This document shows, piece by piece, positions 1 through 9,164 of a stretch of 23,566 nucleotides of DNA. The notes under the pieces were generated by a model. That model searched no databases, was not told where the DNA came from, and saw only the letters and a list, made by a program, of their open reading frames with translations. Numbering within the stretch: position 1 is the first letter of the stretch; every line of letters begins with the position of its first letter. Position numbers and translations under genes: made by a program. This DNA is from Glomus cerebriforme. Its lineage: Eukaryota > Glomeromycota > Glomeromycetes > Glomerales > Glomeraceae. The stretch spans positions 25,162 through 48,727 of the forward strand of contig QKYT01000700.1 in the NCBI GenBank assembly GCA_003550305.1, given 5' to 3'.

Positions 1-40
1 TGAGAATTAAATAAAAGAAAAGCAAAAAAAAAATTGGTTG

Positions 41-1104
41 ACTTACCCCGATCATGAACTGCCATTTCAAACCTATTCGTAATCTAAATAAAAGGAAAAA
101 AACGAAAGTGAGAAAGAATGAAAAATCAAACAAAAAAAAAAAAGGAAAAAAAAAGATCTAAACTCACTCCAATTGTGAACCGGACCTTCCAATCTGTAGC
201 TAAATAAAAGCAAGAAAATGAAATCAGATGAAAATGAAATTAAATAAAAGAAAAATAAAAAAAAATTAGTTGATAGTTTTTTTTTCATTTTATTAGCTTA
301 TAATTATGACTTACCCTGATCATAAACCGNNATTTCAAACCTATCCNTAGCCTAAATAAAAGGAAGAAAATGAAAGTGAGAAAAGAATGAAAAATCAAAT
401 AAAAAAAAATAGGGAAAAAAAAGATTTAAACTCACCCTTGAACCAGACCTTCCAATCTGTAGCTAAATAAAAGCAATAAAATGAAATCAGACAAAAATGA
501 AATTAAATAAAAGAAAAATAAAAAAAAATTAGTTGATAGTTTTTTTTTCATTTTATTAGCTTATAACTATGACTTATCCCGATCATGAACTGCCATTTCA
601 AACCTATCCGTAGCCTAAATAAAAGGAAGAAAATGAACGTGAGAAAAGAATGAAAAATTAAATAAAAAAAATAGGAAAAAAAAAGATTTAAACTTACCCT
701 TGAACCGGACCTTCCAATTCGTAGCTAAATAAAAGCAAGAAAATGAAATCAGACGAAAATAAAATTAAATAAAAGAAAAATAAAAAAAAATTAGTTAGTT
801 TTTTTTTCATTTTATTAGCTTATAACTATGACTTACTCCGATCATGAACTGCCATTTCAAACCTATCCGTAGCCAAAATAAAAGAATGAAAACGAAAGTG
901 AGAAAAGAATGAAAAATCAAATAAAAAAAAAGGAAAAAAAAGATCTAAATTCACCCTGATCGTGAACTAGACCTTCCAATCCGTAGCTAAATAAAAGCAA
1001 GAGAACGAAATCAGACGAAAATGAAATTAAATAAAAGAAAAAATAAAAAAAAAATTGGTTGTCTTACCCCGATCATGAACCGTCATTTCAAACCTATCTG
1101 TAGC
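41..1104 (-). repeat. Tandem array of microexon-intron units (decaying repeat-protein gene)
   Basis: About 4.5 copies of a 231-270 base unit, each made of two related halves, A and B. Read on the minus strand, each half has a TTTTATTTAG acceptor, a short exon and a GTAAGT, GTGAGT or similar donor. A exons are 37 nt (1068-1104, 837-873, 578-614, 315-351, 47-83). B exons are 32 nt (955-986, 168-199) or 27 nt (698-724, 436-462). Introns are 81-115 nt and very regular. A plus a 32-nt B gives 69 nt, exactly 23 codons, encoding ATDRFEMAVHDR then ATDWKVRFTIR, so both halves begin with ATD. Damage is visible: the A donor near 572-577 is ATAAGT, the A acceptor near 874 ends TG, the B exon at 955-986 holds an in-frame TAG, and both 27-nt B exons lack 5 nt. 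Neither gene end is visible. The repeats and splice-like signals are seen; that it was a gene is inferred. I do not recognise the peptide. Confidence 0.72.
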
Positions 1105-1140
1105 CTAAATAAAAGGAAGAAAACGAAAGTGAGATCCTGA

Positions 1141-1954
1141 AAAAAAAAAAAAAATCTGTAATTTAATTACTTACTACTAAGAAACAAAACTGAAACCTTC
1201 CCCAACTGAAAAGAGCCAAAAATCTAAAGAAATAACGCCTAAAAAAGAGAAAGAAGAAAATTAGTTAATTTAAAAAAGTTGTAAATACAAGAACATATTG
1301 ATAACTAATATAAATGACTGAATATTATTTTTTAAAACCTACTTTTATAATAAAATTTGAATTTTTTTCCATTTTACGCAAAAACTGTCTGAATAACTAA
1401 CCTTCTAAGCTTAGAAAAACTTTTTTTTCTCGTAAAATTGCATATATTTCTGTTGTCAAAATAGTATTTTCGTGTATACTTTTAAAAGGATCTTAAAAAA
1501 GCTTGTTTTTTAAGGCGAATTTCTTGTAAGTGCAAAAAAAAAAAAAATTCGCGAGAAAGGAATTTTATTTTATAAAACTGGTAGATTACATGATAATCTA
1601 CCAGATTATTTAATTAGTATGGGCGCAGTATATTAAAATTGACATTTAATCACGAAATGAAGCAACTCGATTATGGTTACACAAATTTCGTTTAATATGA
1701 AAATCTACACGTTACATGCGCAGTGACTGATATCTAGAAAAATCCTGACAGCTGCTAATCTTTAGAAGAAATTAGCCTAAGCTACTGTTTTTCTAGAATT
1801 GCATAGATAATTTGGGGTGATTTTTATTATAATCTAAAGTGTTAAATGTGTTTATATTATGTTATCACGTGACAATCAGCCTAATTTTAAGGGTAAATCT
1901 AGATCTAGCATGGGGGTAAGACATTTATATATTGCGGGAATTTTCCTAATTCGG
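1141..1954. other. AT-rich spacer with one strong hairpin
   Basis: No coding region is recognised. On the minus strand 1150-1260 contains several TTTCAG/TTAG acceptor-like sites and one GTAAGT, so a more diverged upstream exon of the microexon array could lie here, but I cannot assign one. The only other structured element is the hairpin at 1578-1604. Confidence 0.5.
1578..1604. repeat. Perfect 11-bp hairpin
   Basis: CTGGTAGATTA (1578-1588), a five-base loop, then TAATCTACCAG (1594-1604), its exact reverse complement. It lies in non-coding AT-rich DNA. It may be the core of a small palindromic element or a structured RNA; the sequence does not decide. Confidence 0.7.
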
Positions 1955-2114
1955 TAATTCCGGCCGAAATTAAGAAAATTTCCCTTTTTTTGGGAGTCTC
2001 GTGTAACCTAAATTTCGATTTTGAAAACAAAATCGCCTTTTTGGGTTTGTGTAACGTTACCCAAGTGTCCAAAATAGAAATTCTGGCCAGAATTAAAAAT
2101 TTCGGCCAAAATTA
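1955..2114. mobile_element. MITE-like palindromic element with GGCCGAAATT ends
   Basis: A 160-bp segment is bounded by 17-bp inverted repeats: TAATTCCGGCCGAAATT at 1955-1971 and the complement of TAATTTTGGCCGAAATT at 2098-2114, with two mismatches. Inside are a perfect 16-bp palindrome at 2079-2094 (AATTCTGGCCAGAATT), a hairpin with 8-bp arms at 2016-2023 and 2028-2035, and two GTGTAAC motifs (2001, 2049). There is no coding sequence. The structure fits a non-autonomous DNA element or a dispersed palindromic repeat. The same TTTCGGCC-type motif recurs in the inverted repeat near 14657, suggesting one repeat family. No target duplication was identified. Confidence 0.55.
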
Positions 2115-2332
2115 ATGGATGTGACGATTAACATGTGACAAATAGGATTTCACACCTCGAAAAAATTCTAAATCCCTAGAATAAATAGTAAAAATGAAAG
2201 TCGGAGTGTGTGACACGGGATGACAAATTGGAGGCGATGAATAATGATGTCGCACCCCTGCGAGATATACATTTGCCCTAATTTTAAAATGTCCGCATAA
2301 TTTTGATCGCCCTCTGTAGATATGCAAATAGA

Positions 2333-3250
2333 TGAATTAGAAAACAGAAAAACAAGAAAAATAACAAAAAAGAGGAATCTTATGAAATATTAGGAGAAAT
2401 TAAAGTAGAAAAATGGGGTAACAAGATTATAATGAAAAAATTTAATGCTTATTGGAAAAATAATATAATTGATAATAACATAAGAAAAGTGATGAGAGAT
2501 ATAAATCAACTCAGAAATAAGGCGGAATGGATGGTACAAAGAAGAAACAAAGAACTAAGGTTAAATATAGATAAAGATGAAATTGATTGGATTAAAACTT
2601 TTAATTTTATCATGCTTAAAAATGAAGGATCAACATTGGAAACTACGAAAAATGTTATAGAATAAAGAATTTTCTAGAAGAATTACCAACAATAGAAATG
2701 ATAAACAAGAGAGCTAATATCGAAGTAAATAATAAATGTATCAGATGTAAAATGGATAATGAAAATTGGAATCATATCTGGGAATGTGAACATAATTCAA
2801 TAATGTTATATGATATAGTTCAGTCAAGAAAATATAAAGAAATTTATAGAGAACTTGAGAAAGAAAAATATTCTAGTTAATGAAGAACGATGGAACGAAC
2901 GAATAACAAGAATATTATTAGAAAAATCAATGATTAAAAATAATCAATTAATAATTCACGAATGTATTAAAGGTATATTTAACAAAAAACTTTTGGAAAT
3001 GGAAAGTCATAAAGAAATCAGAAAAGAAATGGAGAGATTAATAGATTAATAGAAGGAATTGCGATAGGGACGAAAGGAAAAATATGGAACAATAGATGTG
3101 ATCAAATAAATAAAATAGAAAAATACATAACAAAAAAGAATTAATTAAAAATAAAAAAGGGAATAAGGGAAAGGATAAAGAGATTAGAACAAAATCAATA
3201 GACAAATTGAAACGGAGGATCATTTATATAAATTAGCTAAAAATAATTTA
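2333..3250 (+). pseudogene. LINE (non-LTR retrotransposon) C-terminal remnant
   Basis: Three overlapping open stretches in alternating frames form one decayed product. The first (to 2665) is Lys/Asn-rich with RNKAEWMVQRRN. A frame change near 2665 leads into FLEELPTIEMINKRAN and a CX2C...HX4C motif (CIRC, then HIWEC) ending at 2880. A second frame change near 2860 continues in a third stretch to 3049, followed by a KIWNNRC-like stretch. From family knowledge, the 'ELPT+E' block followed by a CCHC-type zinc motif and an IWxxRC tail resembles the region after the reverse transcriptase/RNase H part of Rhizophagus LINEs. The catalytic reverse transcriptase domain is absent, so this looks like a 5'-truncated, frameshifted copy. 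Confidence 0.65.
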
Positions 3251-3626
3251 GATAGAATTAATAAGAAATTAATGTCTAGAGTAATAGCAGAAGATATATA
3301 GAAAGTCTACTAACAAAACATGAAAAGGTAAAAAATATTTGGTCTACTACATATATTTACGATCTAGAATTTAATTAATAGAGTAGGAATTTTACGATAA
3401 TATATATATAGGATTATTATATAATTATTATTATATAATTATTATATTGTATTAACAAAGGCTTAACGGTATATAAAGCTATACTAGTAAAGCTGTATAA
3501 TAATTAAATTTAAANAAAAATAATAAAATAAAATAAAATACTATTGATAAAAAAAAAATGACAAAAAAAAGTAGGTGTAAGCGAACGAACATCATATTAA
3601 TAAAATTTTTTTAATGATTTTCGTGT
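3251..3626. other. AT-rich spacer with TTATTA microsatellite
   Basis: No gene is seen. At 3405-3455 there is a degenerate run of ATTATTATATAATT units. One ambiguous base lies at 3515. Confidence 0.5.
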
Positions 3627-3719
3627 GGTGCTTATGGTGCTTATAGGGGTGCTTATTTTTAAATTATGCAAACGCCATGGTAAAATCGACAGGGGTGCTT
3701 ATTTTCAAGGGGAGCTTAT
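3627..3719. repeat. Five GGTGCTTAT-type motifs, possible transposon end
   Basis: GGTGCTTAT occurs at 3627-3635, 3636-3644, 3648-3656 and 3694-3702, with a variant GGAGCTTAT at 3711-3719. The first two are directly adjacent. The form CAGGGGTGCTTATTTT resembles the start of pogo/Tigger-type terminal inverted repeats, so this may be nested or duplicated ends of a DNA transposon. No matching opposite end was found in the window. Confidence 0.45.
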
Positions 3720-4147
3720 TTTCACGATTTTACGGTAAGTTAATTAACAATCACGCTCACCGCAGTACGCCAAAAAAAACATGGAATAGACTGATTAGGC
3801 ACAGCCAAATCATGCGTTGCACAATTCAGAAATTTAGATTAACCTGTATAAATATCTAATAACGGTTACACAGGAATTCAAGTTCGAAGTGTGATTTATC
3901 TGGGGTCACGTGAATTTACGTAATAAACTTTTTACTTTCATAGTTAACGCGTTTTAAAGCTTTTTTCTATAAACTTTTTTTTTAAAATAAACCAAATTTT
4001 TTCTTTCAATGGAGAATACAAACTTATTAATGTCTAGACAACATATTCATCATATTATTCCTTATGCAAAGAATAAAAATAATGTAAATTACTTGGTTAA
4101 TATTCTGCAACGATTTAAGATGCTGTTTATGCTTATCATAATTAATT
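3720..4147. other. Spacer without recognisable gene
   Basis: The short open frame at 3677-3859 overlaps the repeat motifs and matches nothing I recognise. The part near 4030-4147 may hold the frameshifted tail of the adjoining minus-strand pseudogene. Confidence 0.4.
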
Positions 4148-4590
4148 TCATTTTCCATAACTTTTAATATTTCCATAAAACAATCTTGCTGAAATAAATT
4201 CACAGCGCGTCGCCTCATTGGCATCAGTCATGGTTTCCACATTAGATAATCTTAAAATTATATCGTCCATGCAATGACTAAAAACCTTATCATCTTCATT
4301 AATTTCCTCAAAGACTGTGAAGGGGAAAAAATAAGTTATTAATCTTAATAGTCCATTCCAGAGCGAAGAGAGTAATCACTCACCAGGTGTAAATTGTTTG
4401 ATACTTGTTATATCTTCCCCATTGACCTTATTTTTATGCAACATTTCTTTCAAGTCGTCGAGAGTTTTAAGTGAGGAATAGTTTCGTAATTTCTGGCTGA
4501 GACTTTCAATGAATTCCGTAAGTCTTGTCGTTGGACCTAATGCAAAACCAATACTACGAAATCCTCTTTACTTGAGAAAGTCAGAGCTTC
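4148..4590 (-). pseudogene. Two-exon pseudogene of a Rhizophagus family (SAM-like / PD-(D/E)XK-associated)
   Basis: On the minus strand a TTTTTTAG acceptor opens an exon at 4590-4384, ended by a GTGAGT donor. A 69-nt intron with a CACAG acceptor leads to an exon at 4314-4148 that stops at TGA. The join keeps frame (CCT G|TC) and gives a product containing GFALGPTTRLTEFIESL and later SNVETMTDANEATRCEFIS. The start is in another frame (EALTFSSKEDF), so a one-base frameshift lies near 4560. After EFIS the likely continuation (MEILKVMENEIN) is in another frame, a second lesion near 4180. The NEATRCEFIS block recalls proteins expanded in Rhizophagus that pair a SAM-like region with a restriction-endonuclease-like domain; that link is from memory and uncertain. 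Neither end is present, and I see no catalytic PD-(D/E)XK motif. Confidence 0.5.
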
Positions 4591-4912
4591 CTAAAAAAGA
4601 AATTCGTTTGGATTATTAATTCTGGTTAGAATTATAATATCCCGTTGCTTTTCAACGGGTTAACAGCTAGTAATTAAATAAAAAAAGTGATCATGAAGTA
4701 AATTGATTCTTCATTTTTAAATTATTTAAAGAAACAGTATTACTCAAATAATTTGAATAATGAAATAAAAATAAATCAATTTTTGAAATTTTATTTCCAA
4801 GCTTATATTTTCAATAGAAAAAAAATTTGATTTGATTGTTAAATAAGTTTGGTTGTCGATATCAGGCTTGTTATCAAGATTATGTATTCAATAATATGTA
4901 TTTAATCTAGAT
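4591..4912. other. Spacer between pseudogene and oxidase, with small hairpin
   Basis: No gene is seen. A CCCGTTG/CAACGGG hairpin (4641-4647 and 4653-4659, five-base loop) lies just upstream (minus strand) of the pseudogene and downstream of the oxidase stop. It is G/C-rich for this region and could be a dispersed repeat core or a 3' RNA structure. Confidence 0.45.
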
Positions 4913-6835
4913 TTAACTCTGTAGAATTTCTTTCATGATTTTTAACGCACTTTGAGCAGTACCATAACTCGATTCATATCCTTCAAAAATATTGTAATTT
5001 CAAAATAAAAGTTGATTAAAATAATGTTGAAGTAATAAGTAATAAAAGTACGGATGAATCTATTTACCAGACCCCCCATGACCGTAATTATGACAAATGA
5101 GTATTTTTTTGCCGAATTTTTCAGAAGCTAAATAATAAAATAATATAACCAAATGAGAAAAATGCAGGCGCAACATGTTCAATTAAGGTTTCATTTTTTT
5201 TTTAAAAAAAAAAGTACATACTCGTCCATTCGCTCTCAATTCTTACGCCACCTTTACGACAAGGTCGAAGACCAACTCCGTGCATCTTGATGATTAGGTG
5301 AGGTTGATCCTTCGGCAAGAGATCCGGACGAGTGGCGAGACATCGATGAATAATTGCTGCAGCGGTTTCATAATCAACATCTGTCGAACTTATATTTGGA
5401 TTCAATTATATAAATAATGTACTTAATTAGATTCTTGTCAATAAGGAAAAAGTCAAGTACTCATATTGATTATCTTACTAATTATCTACTTCCTATAATT
5501 GAAGTGAATATAATTAAAAAATCGAAAATCTAAATTCAATTATGCAATCTGTAAAATATAAAGGATAGACGATGCTCACATAAGTCCCACCAAGAGTTAC
5601 TTCTCCATTATCGCGCGGTATTGCGTATGTACTTTCTCCATTAGCCTCTTTTGCAATTATGCATTAGAAAATAAGCGCAATTCGTTAAAATTTTATCTCC
5701 AAGAAATCAAAAAAGCATAATGAATAAGTTCAACAATCATCATTACCTCGCTTAAAAAAAGCCCAATTCATATATGATTGAGGTAATTGTGCGATCACAG
5801 TTTGGCCCCTCGCTGGAAAGACGTCAGAATCTTCGACACCACCTAATGTTCTGGCATGAATGCCCGAACAATTGACCACAATATCGGTATCACTTTCGAT
5901 ACATTCATTTAAGTGAGATAAGTTGGTACGTTGTGTGGTACCACCCAAAGAGGTGAAAGTATTGAGAAGATAGTTAAGGTAGGTTGATGGATTAATAGAA
6001 ACTTGTAGAAATGATCAATAAATTAATTGACATCATGGTGGTTTGTTATAATTGACTTTATAAATAAAGATCTTTATGTTATAAATTACTTGATTTATAT
6101 GTGATTCCAAATTCGACACCAACTGGCAGCTCCTCTTTTCTTAAATGTCGATACTATTTTCATAATTAAAAGAATCTTTATAATAGACCTTACTATACTC
6201 CAATTCGTACTTATAAATTTTTACCTCATGACATAATGTTTTGAACCACGGATCGGAGAAATCTTGTGGAAGTTTTTCCCAATATTCAAACTCATCAATA
6301 ATCATGACTCCAGAATATGGTGTATTAGCAATTTTCCAAAAATAATTATAGGTTACTCTATCAAATTCTTTTTAGATTATAAAAAAAGTTGGTGAAATGT
6401 TTCAGTATCCTATCAGATCCAAAGTAATGTATTACGGGTAAAGCTTATTAAAGGACTTCTCATACTACATACCTTGCTCTCTGATGTCATCTTTTGCAGC
6501 ATGGCTCCTCCAATGTGCACCAGCCCTATAATTATAAACATATCATCAACGTTTAAAAAACTTCAATATGGTATGGTAATAATGCTTAAGAAATTTTATA
6601 TACCAAGGACTCGTGTATTCGCCAGATAAATCTCCTGGAAAATGCTTTGCAACTATATGAACTTTAATCGCTTTTTCTTGTTGTAAGAGCAGAGTAGCCG
6701 TGGTTAATCCTGAGACACCTGCATAAGTTTTGTATGAATTTTTGTTAATAGCTTGCGAAAAATTTCATCAGAGATTGTTGCATTTCAGATGCTCTTCCTA
6801 CCTGCGCCAAGCACAACGATACGTTTGTTCAACAT
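4913..6835 (-). CDS. D-amino-acid oxidase family protein (D-amino-acid or D-aspartate oxidase), 11 exons
   Basis: FAD-dependent oxidase that would oxidatively deaminate D-amino acids to 2-oxo acids, ammonia and H2O2. Reconstructed exons: 6835-6802, 6718-6604, 6525-6473, 6367-6225, 6153-6090, 6001-5747, 5647-5580, 5492-5479, 5388-5222, 5127-5068, 4980-4913. All junctions have GT..AG, phases agree, and the total is 1041 nt (346 residues), the usual family length. The N-terminus has the Rossmann motif GAGVSG (10-15), then SPWAGAHW, VVNCSG, GGVED and RGQT. Residues matching known catalytic/substrate residues of yeast DAAO are present: Tyr229 (TYAIPR), Tyr244 (GGTY) and Arg290 (GLRP). The family signature HNYGHGGSG is at 317-325. 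Arg221 before the TYAIPR block could match the D-aspartate oxidase arginine, so substrate choice is open. The C-terminus ends ILQS with no SKL-type peroxisomal signal. The ATG at 6835 has A at -3 and a TATATAAA stretch about 20 bases upstream. Confidence 0.92.
5479..5492 (-). other. 14-nt microexon of the oxidase gene
   Basis: Between the exons ending GGTY and beginning STDVDYE, direct splicing does not keep frame: the upstream exon ends in phase 0 and the downstream exon needs two prior bases. A 14-nt segment flanked by AATTATAG (acceptor) and GTAAGA (donor) supplies exactly that phase. It gives GGTY-EVDNY-STDV, which resembles GGTYGVGDWDLSV of yeast D-amino-acid oxidase. The inference is strong but needs transcript evidence. 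Confidence 0.8.
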
Positions 6836-7294
6836 CTTTTGACGAAAAAACTCTTTATATATGATTCTTATTACTTTAATATTTCGAGATTCATAAGAGT
6901 AAATATCAATACTAGAAACTGGAGCGGATAAAAGTTTACCGTCAAAACTCGATAAGAACAATTTTCGATAAGCTTTTGTGTCGTCAATAAAATCTAAATG
7001 AATTCAAAAATTTTAGCAATTGTTTCACAGATAATCAAATAAATTCTCATTGGTTCTTATTGGTACAAAAAAAAAAATGAATAGGAGAATACCAACCATT
7101 AATTTCTATGTTGTAGTTGTACATGAAAAATAGTTATGAAACAATATTGGGACATAATAGTAATGTACAACACAATATCTTTTTTCAGTTTTTCCACAAA
7201 GCCAATAAAATTTTATGGTAACTTATTATAGTTTAAATACAAAGCCTTGGGGACCAAAAAAGAAGTGAGTAGTTGAGTAGTGAGTTAACCGACA
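6836..7294. promoter_or_regulatory. Divergent intergenic promoter region
   Basis: These 459 bases separate the starts of the minus-strand oxidase and the plus-strand kinase, so both promoters should lie here. A TATATAAA-like stretch is about 20 bases before the oxidase ATG (near 6855-6862). A TTTAAATA stretch lies about 60 bases before the kinase ATG (near 7230). I recognise no specific factor-binding site. Confidence 0.5.
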
Positions 7295-9164
7295 ATGTCT
7301 AACCAAAATGACACTGTTCTTTGCAATGAATGTGGTCAACGAATCAACGCGACGACTAATTGGTGTACAGCATGCAACGCAAAACACTTTGAATCCAATT
7401 TCCAAAATTGGACGAGTGGTATTGTAGAATTAGATGAGTTTATTCGTAAAACTCAAATAACTGCCGAACGTCACGAATGTATTTTCGAATGGGTTGACTA
7501 TTCAAAGTTTTCCCTCCTCGAAAAGGTCGAACATTCTAAAAATCATAGAGCTTATTGGGAAGAAGGGCCTTTGTTAGGGTGGAATACAAAATCAAATGAA
7601 TGGACTCGGAACGGTGGGCAGTGGGTTAAATTGATAACCAATTTTTGTGGAGAAAAATATTATGCTTCACGATTTCTTAAATCGGTATTTTCTTTTTCTT
7701 TTTTTTGAACTAATATCTATGAATGGGTGTCGCTAATTATCAATCATTTTCACTTTAAATTTAGGAATATGAAGCTTCGAAATCCAATCCCTCAAAACGT
7801 CTAGTTTATGGAATGACGCGTAATCCTGTAACAAATGATTATGCCGTAATTGAAAGATTAATAGATCGATGCCCCGATTGTCATAAAGAATGGATGTCCC
7901 TCCGTTGGTGTCGTGGTTGTAATCCCAAACATTTTGAATCCGAACGTCATAAATGGACAAGTGGAAACTCGGAAATTGATGATTTTATTTTAGAAACACA
8001 AATAACCGCCGAATTTTCTGACCTAGCCTTGGAATGGATCCCGGAAACTCAGCTTACGGAATTTAAGTTGATTGGTAAAGGTGGATTTGGTACTGTTTTT
8101 AAGGCCAAGTGGAAAGAAGGACATATATATAAGTGGGATTCCATTGCGAATAAGTGGAAACGAGGCGAATCCATGTGGGTTGCCTTGAAAAGTGTAGAGA
8201 AAGGAGAAGAAGGTGTTAAAGAGTTTCTTGAAGAGGTAAAGTATTGTAAGTTCTGTTCGGTTGTTACTTTAACCATTAATCATTTCTTTTAATATCGTGT
8301 TTTTTTTTTACATTTTTCAATTAGATCAAAACTATGCATCAATGTAGGAAAGTTAACTTGGGATCATTAGATTGTTATGGCGTAACACGACATCCTGACA
8401 CAAAAAAATATCTAATGGTTATACGATTTGTCGAATTTGGCGATTTAAGAAATTACCTATCTAACTTTGCCACAAATAGTTGGAAGGATCTTCTCGACAG
8501 ACTTTGGAGTCTTACGATAGACCTTCGTAGTCTACATCGGTCAGGCCTCGTACACCGAGACTTACACAGTGGAAATGTGCTTTTTGGTGATAATAGGCGT
8601 AACTTTGTCGCCGATCTTGGGTTAGCTTGTAAAGATGGTCAAAATATAACTGGAGAGATCAAAGGTGTCTTACCGTACGTTGCGCCAGAAATCCTTTGTC
8701 GTCAACCTCACACAAAAGCCTCAGACATTTACAGTTTTGGTATCATCATGTGGGAGTTAACCTCATCTCAACCTCCTTTTTATGAAACGGCGTACGATTT
8801 TAATTTGGCTCTAAGTATTTGTGATGGAAAAAGGCCACAAGTGATTAAAGGGACCCCGGCATGTTATGTTGAATTGATGAAGAAATGTTGGAATCCTGAC
8901 CCGTCCAAGCGTCCTACCGCTCAAGAGATGGCCGAAATTTTTAAGGAATGGACCCAAATTCTTTCAAAGGATGAATTAAATGAAGAAGAGAAAAGTATAA
9001 AGGATCAATTTGTATCATCCGATCTTAAAAGAGAAAGTTCACGTCCCACCATAACATTTCGAGAGTTGAGTACACGTCCTTTAACTAGTTGTCGTCTCCC
9101 AACGGTTTCTCTTTCGAATCAAGATCTTCGTAAGTTGATTTCTTATTTTAATTTGTTGGATTAA
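7295..9164 (+). CDS. TKL-type protein kinase with duplicated Cys4-kinase N-lobe module, 3 exons
   Basis: Exons 7295-7684, 7765-8235 and 8325-9164 are joined by GT..TTTAG and GT..TTAG introns, all phase 0, giving 566 residues. Module 1 has a Cys4 knuckle (C10, C13, C24, C27), a KHFESNFQNWTSG block and a kinase N-lobe with no glycine loop and no VAxK lysine, breaking off after VYGMTRNPVTNDYAVI. Module 2 repeats the order: Cys4 (C166, C169, C179, C182), KHFESERHKWTSG, then a complete kinase domain with glycine loop GKGGFG (234-239), Lys272 in VALK, HRDLHSGN (364-371), DLG at 384 in place of DFG, and APE at 407-409. All residues needed for phosphotransfer are present in module 2. A Ser/Thr-rich tail follows. 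Such kinases are greatly expanded in Rhizophagus; substrate and pathway are unknown. The start is an ATG with A at -3. Confidence 0.9.

Noticed and set aside
73..288. Phe-rich minus-strand open frame of 71 codons
   Set aside because: It reads through two splice-like introns of the microexon array; the Phe-rich text is translated T-tracts.
1..1140. CRISPR-like spaced repeat array
   Set aside because: The units are long, contiguous and A-rich with eukaryotic splice signals, and there are no unique spacers.
3880..3900. GTTCGAAG resembling a tRNA T-loop
   Set aside because: No acceptor stem, D-arm or anticodon arm can be placed around it.
8049..8276. Minus-strand open frame opposite kinase exon 2
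   Set aside because: Antisense shadow of a conserved kinase exon.
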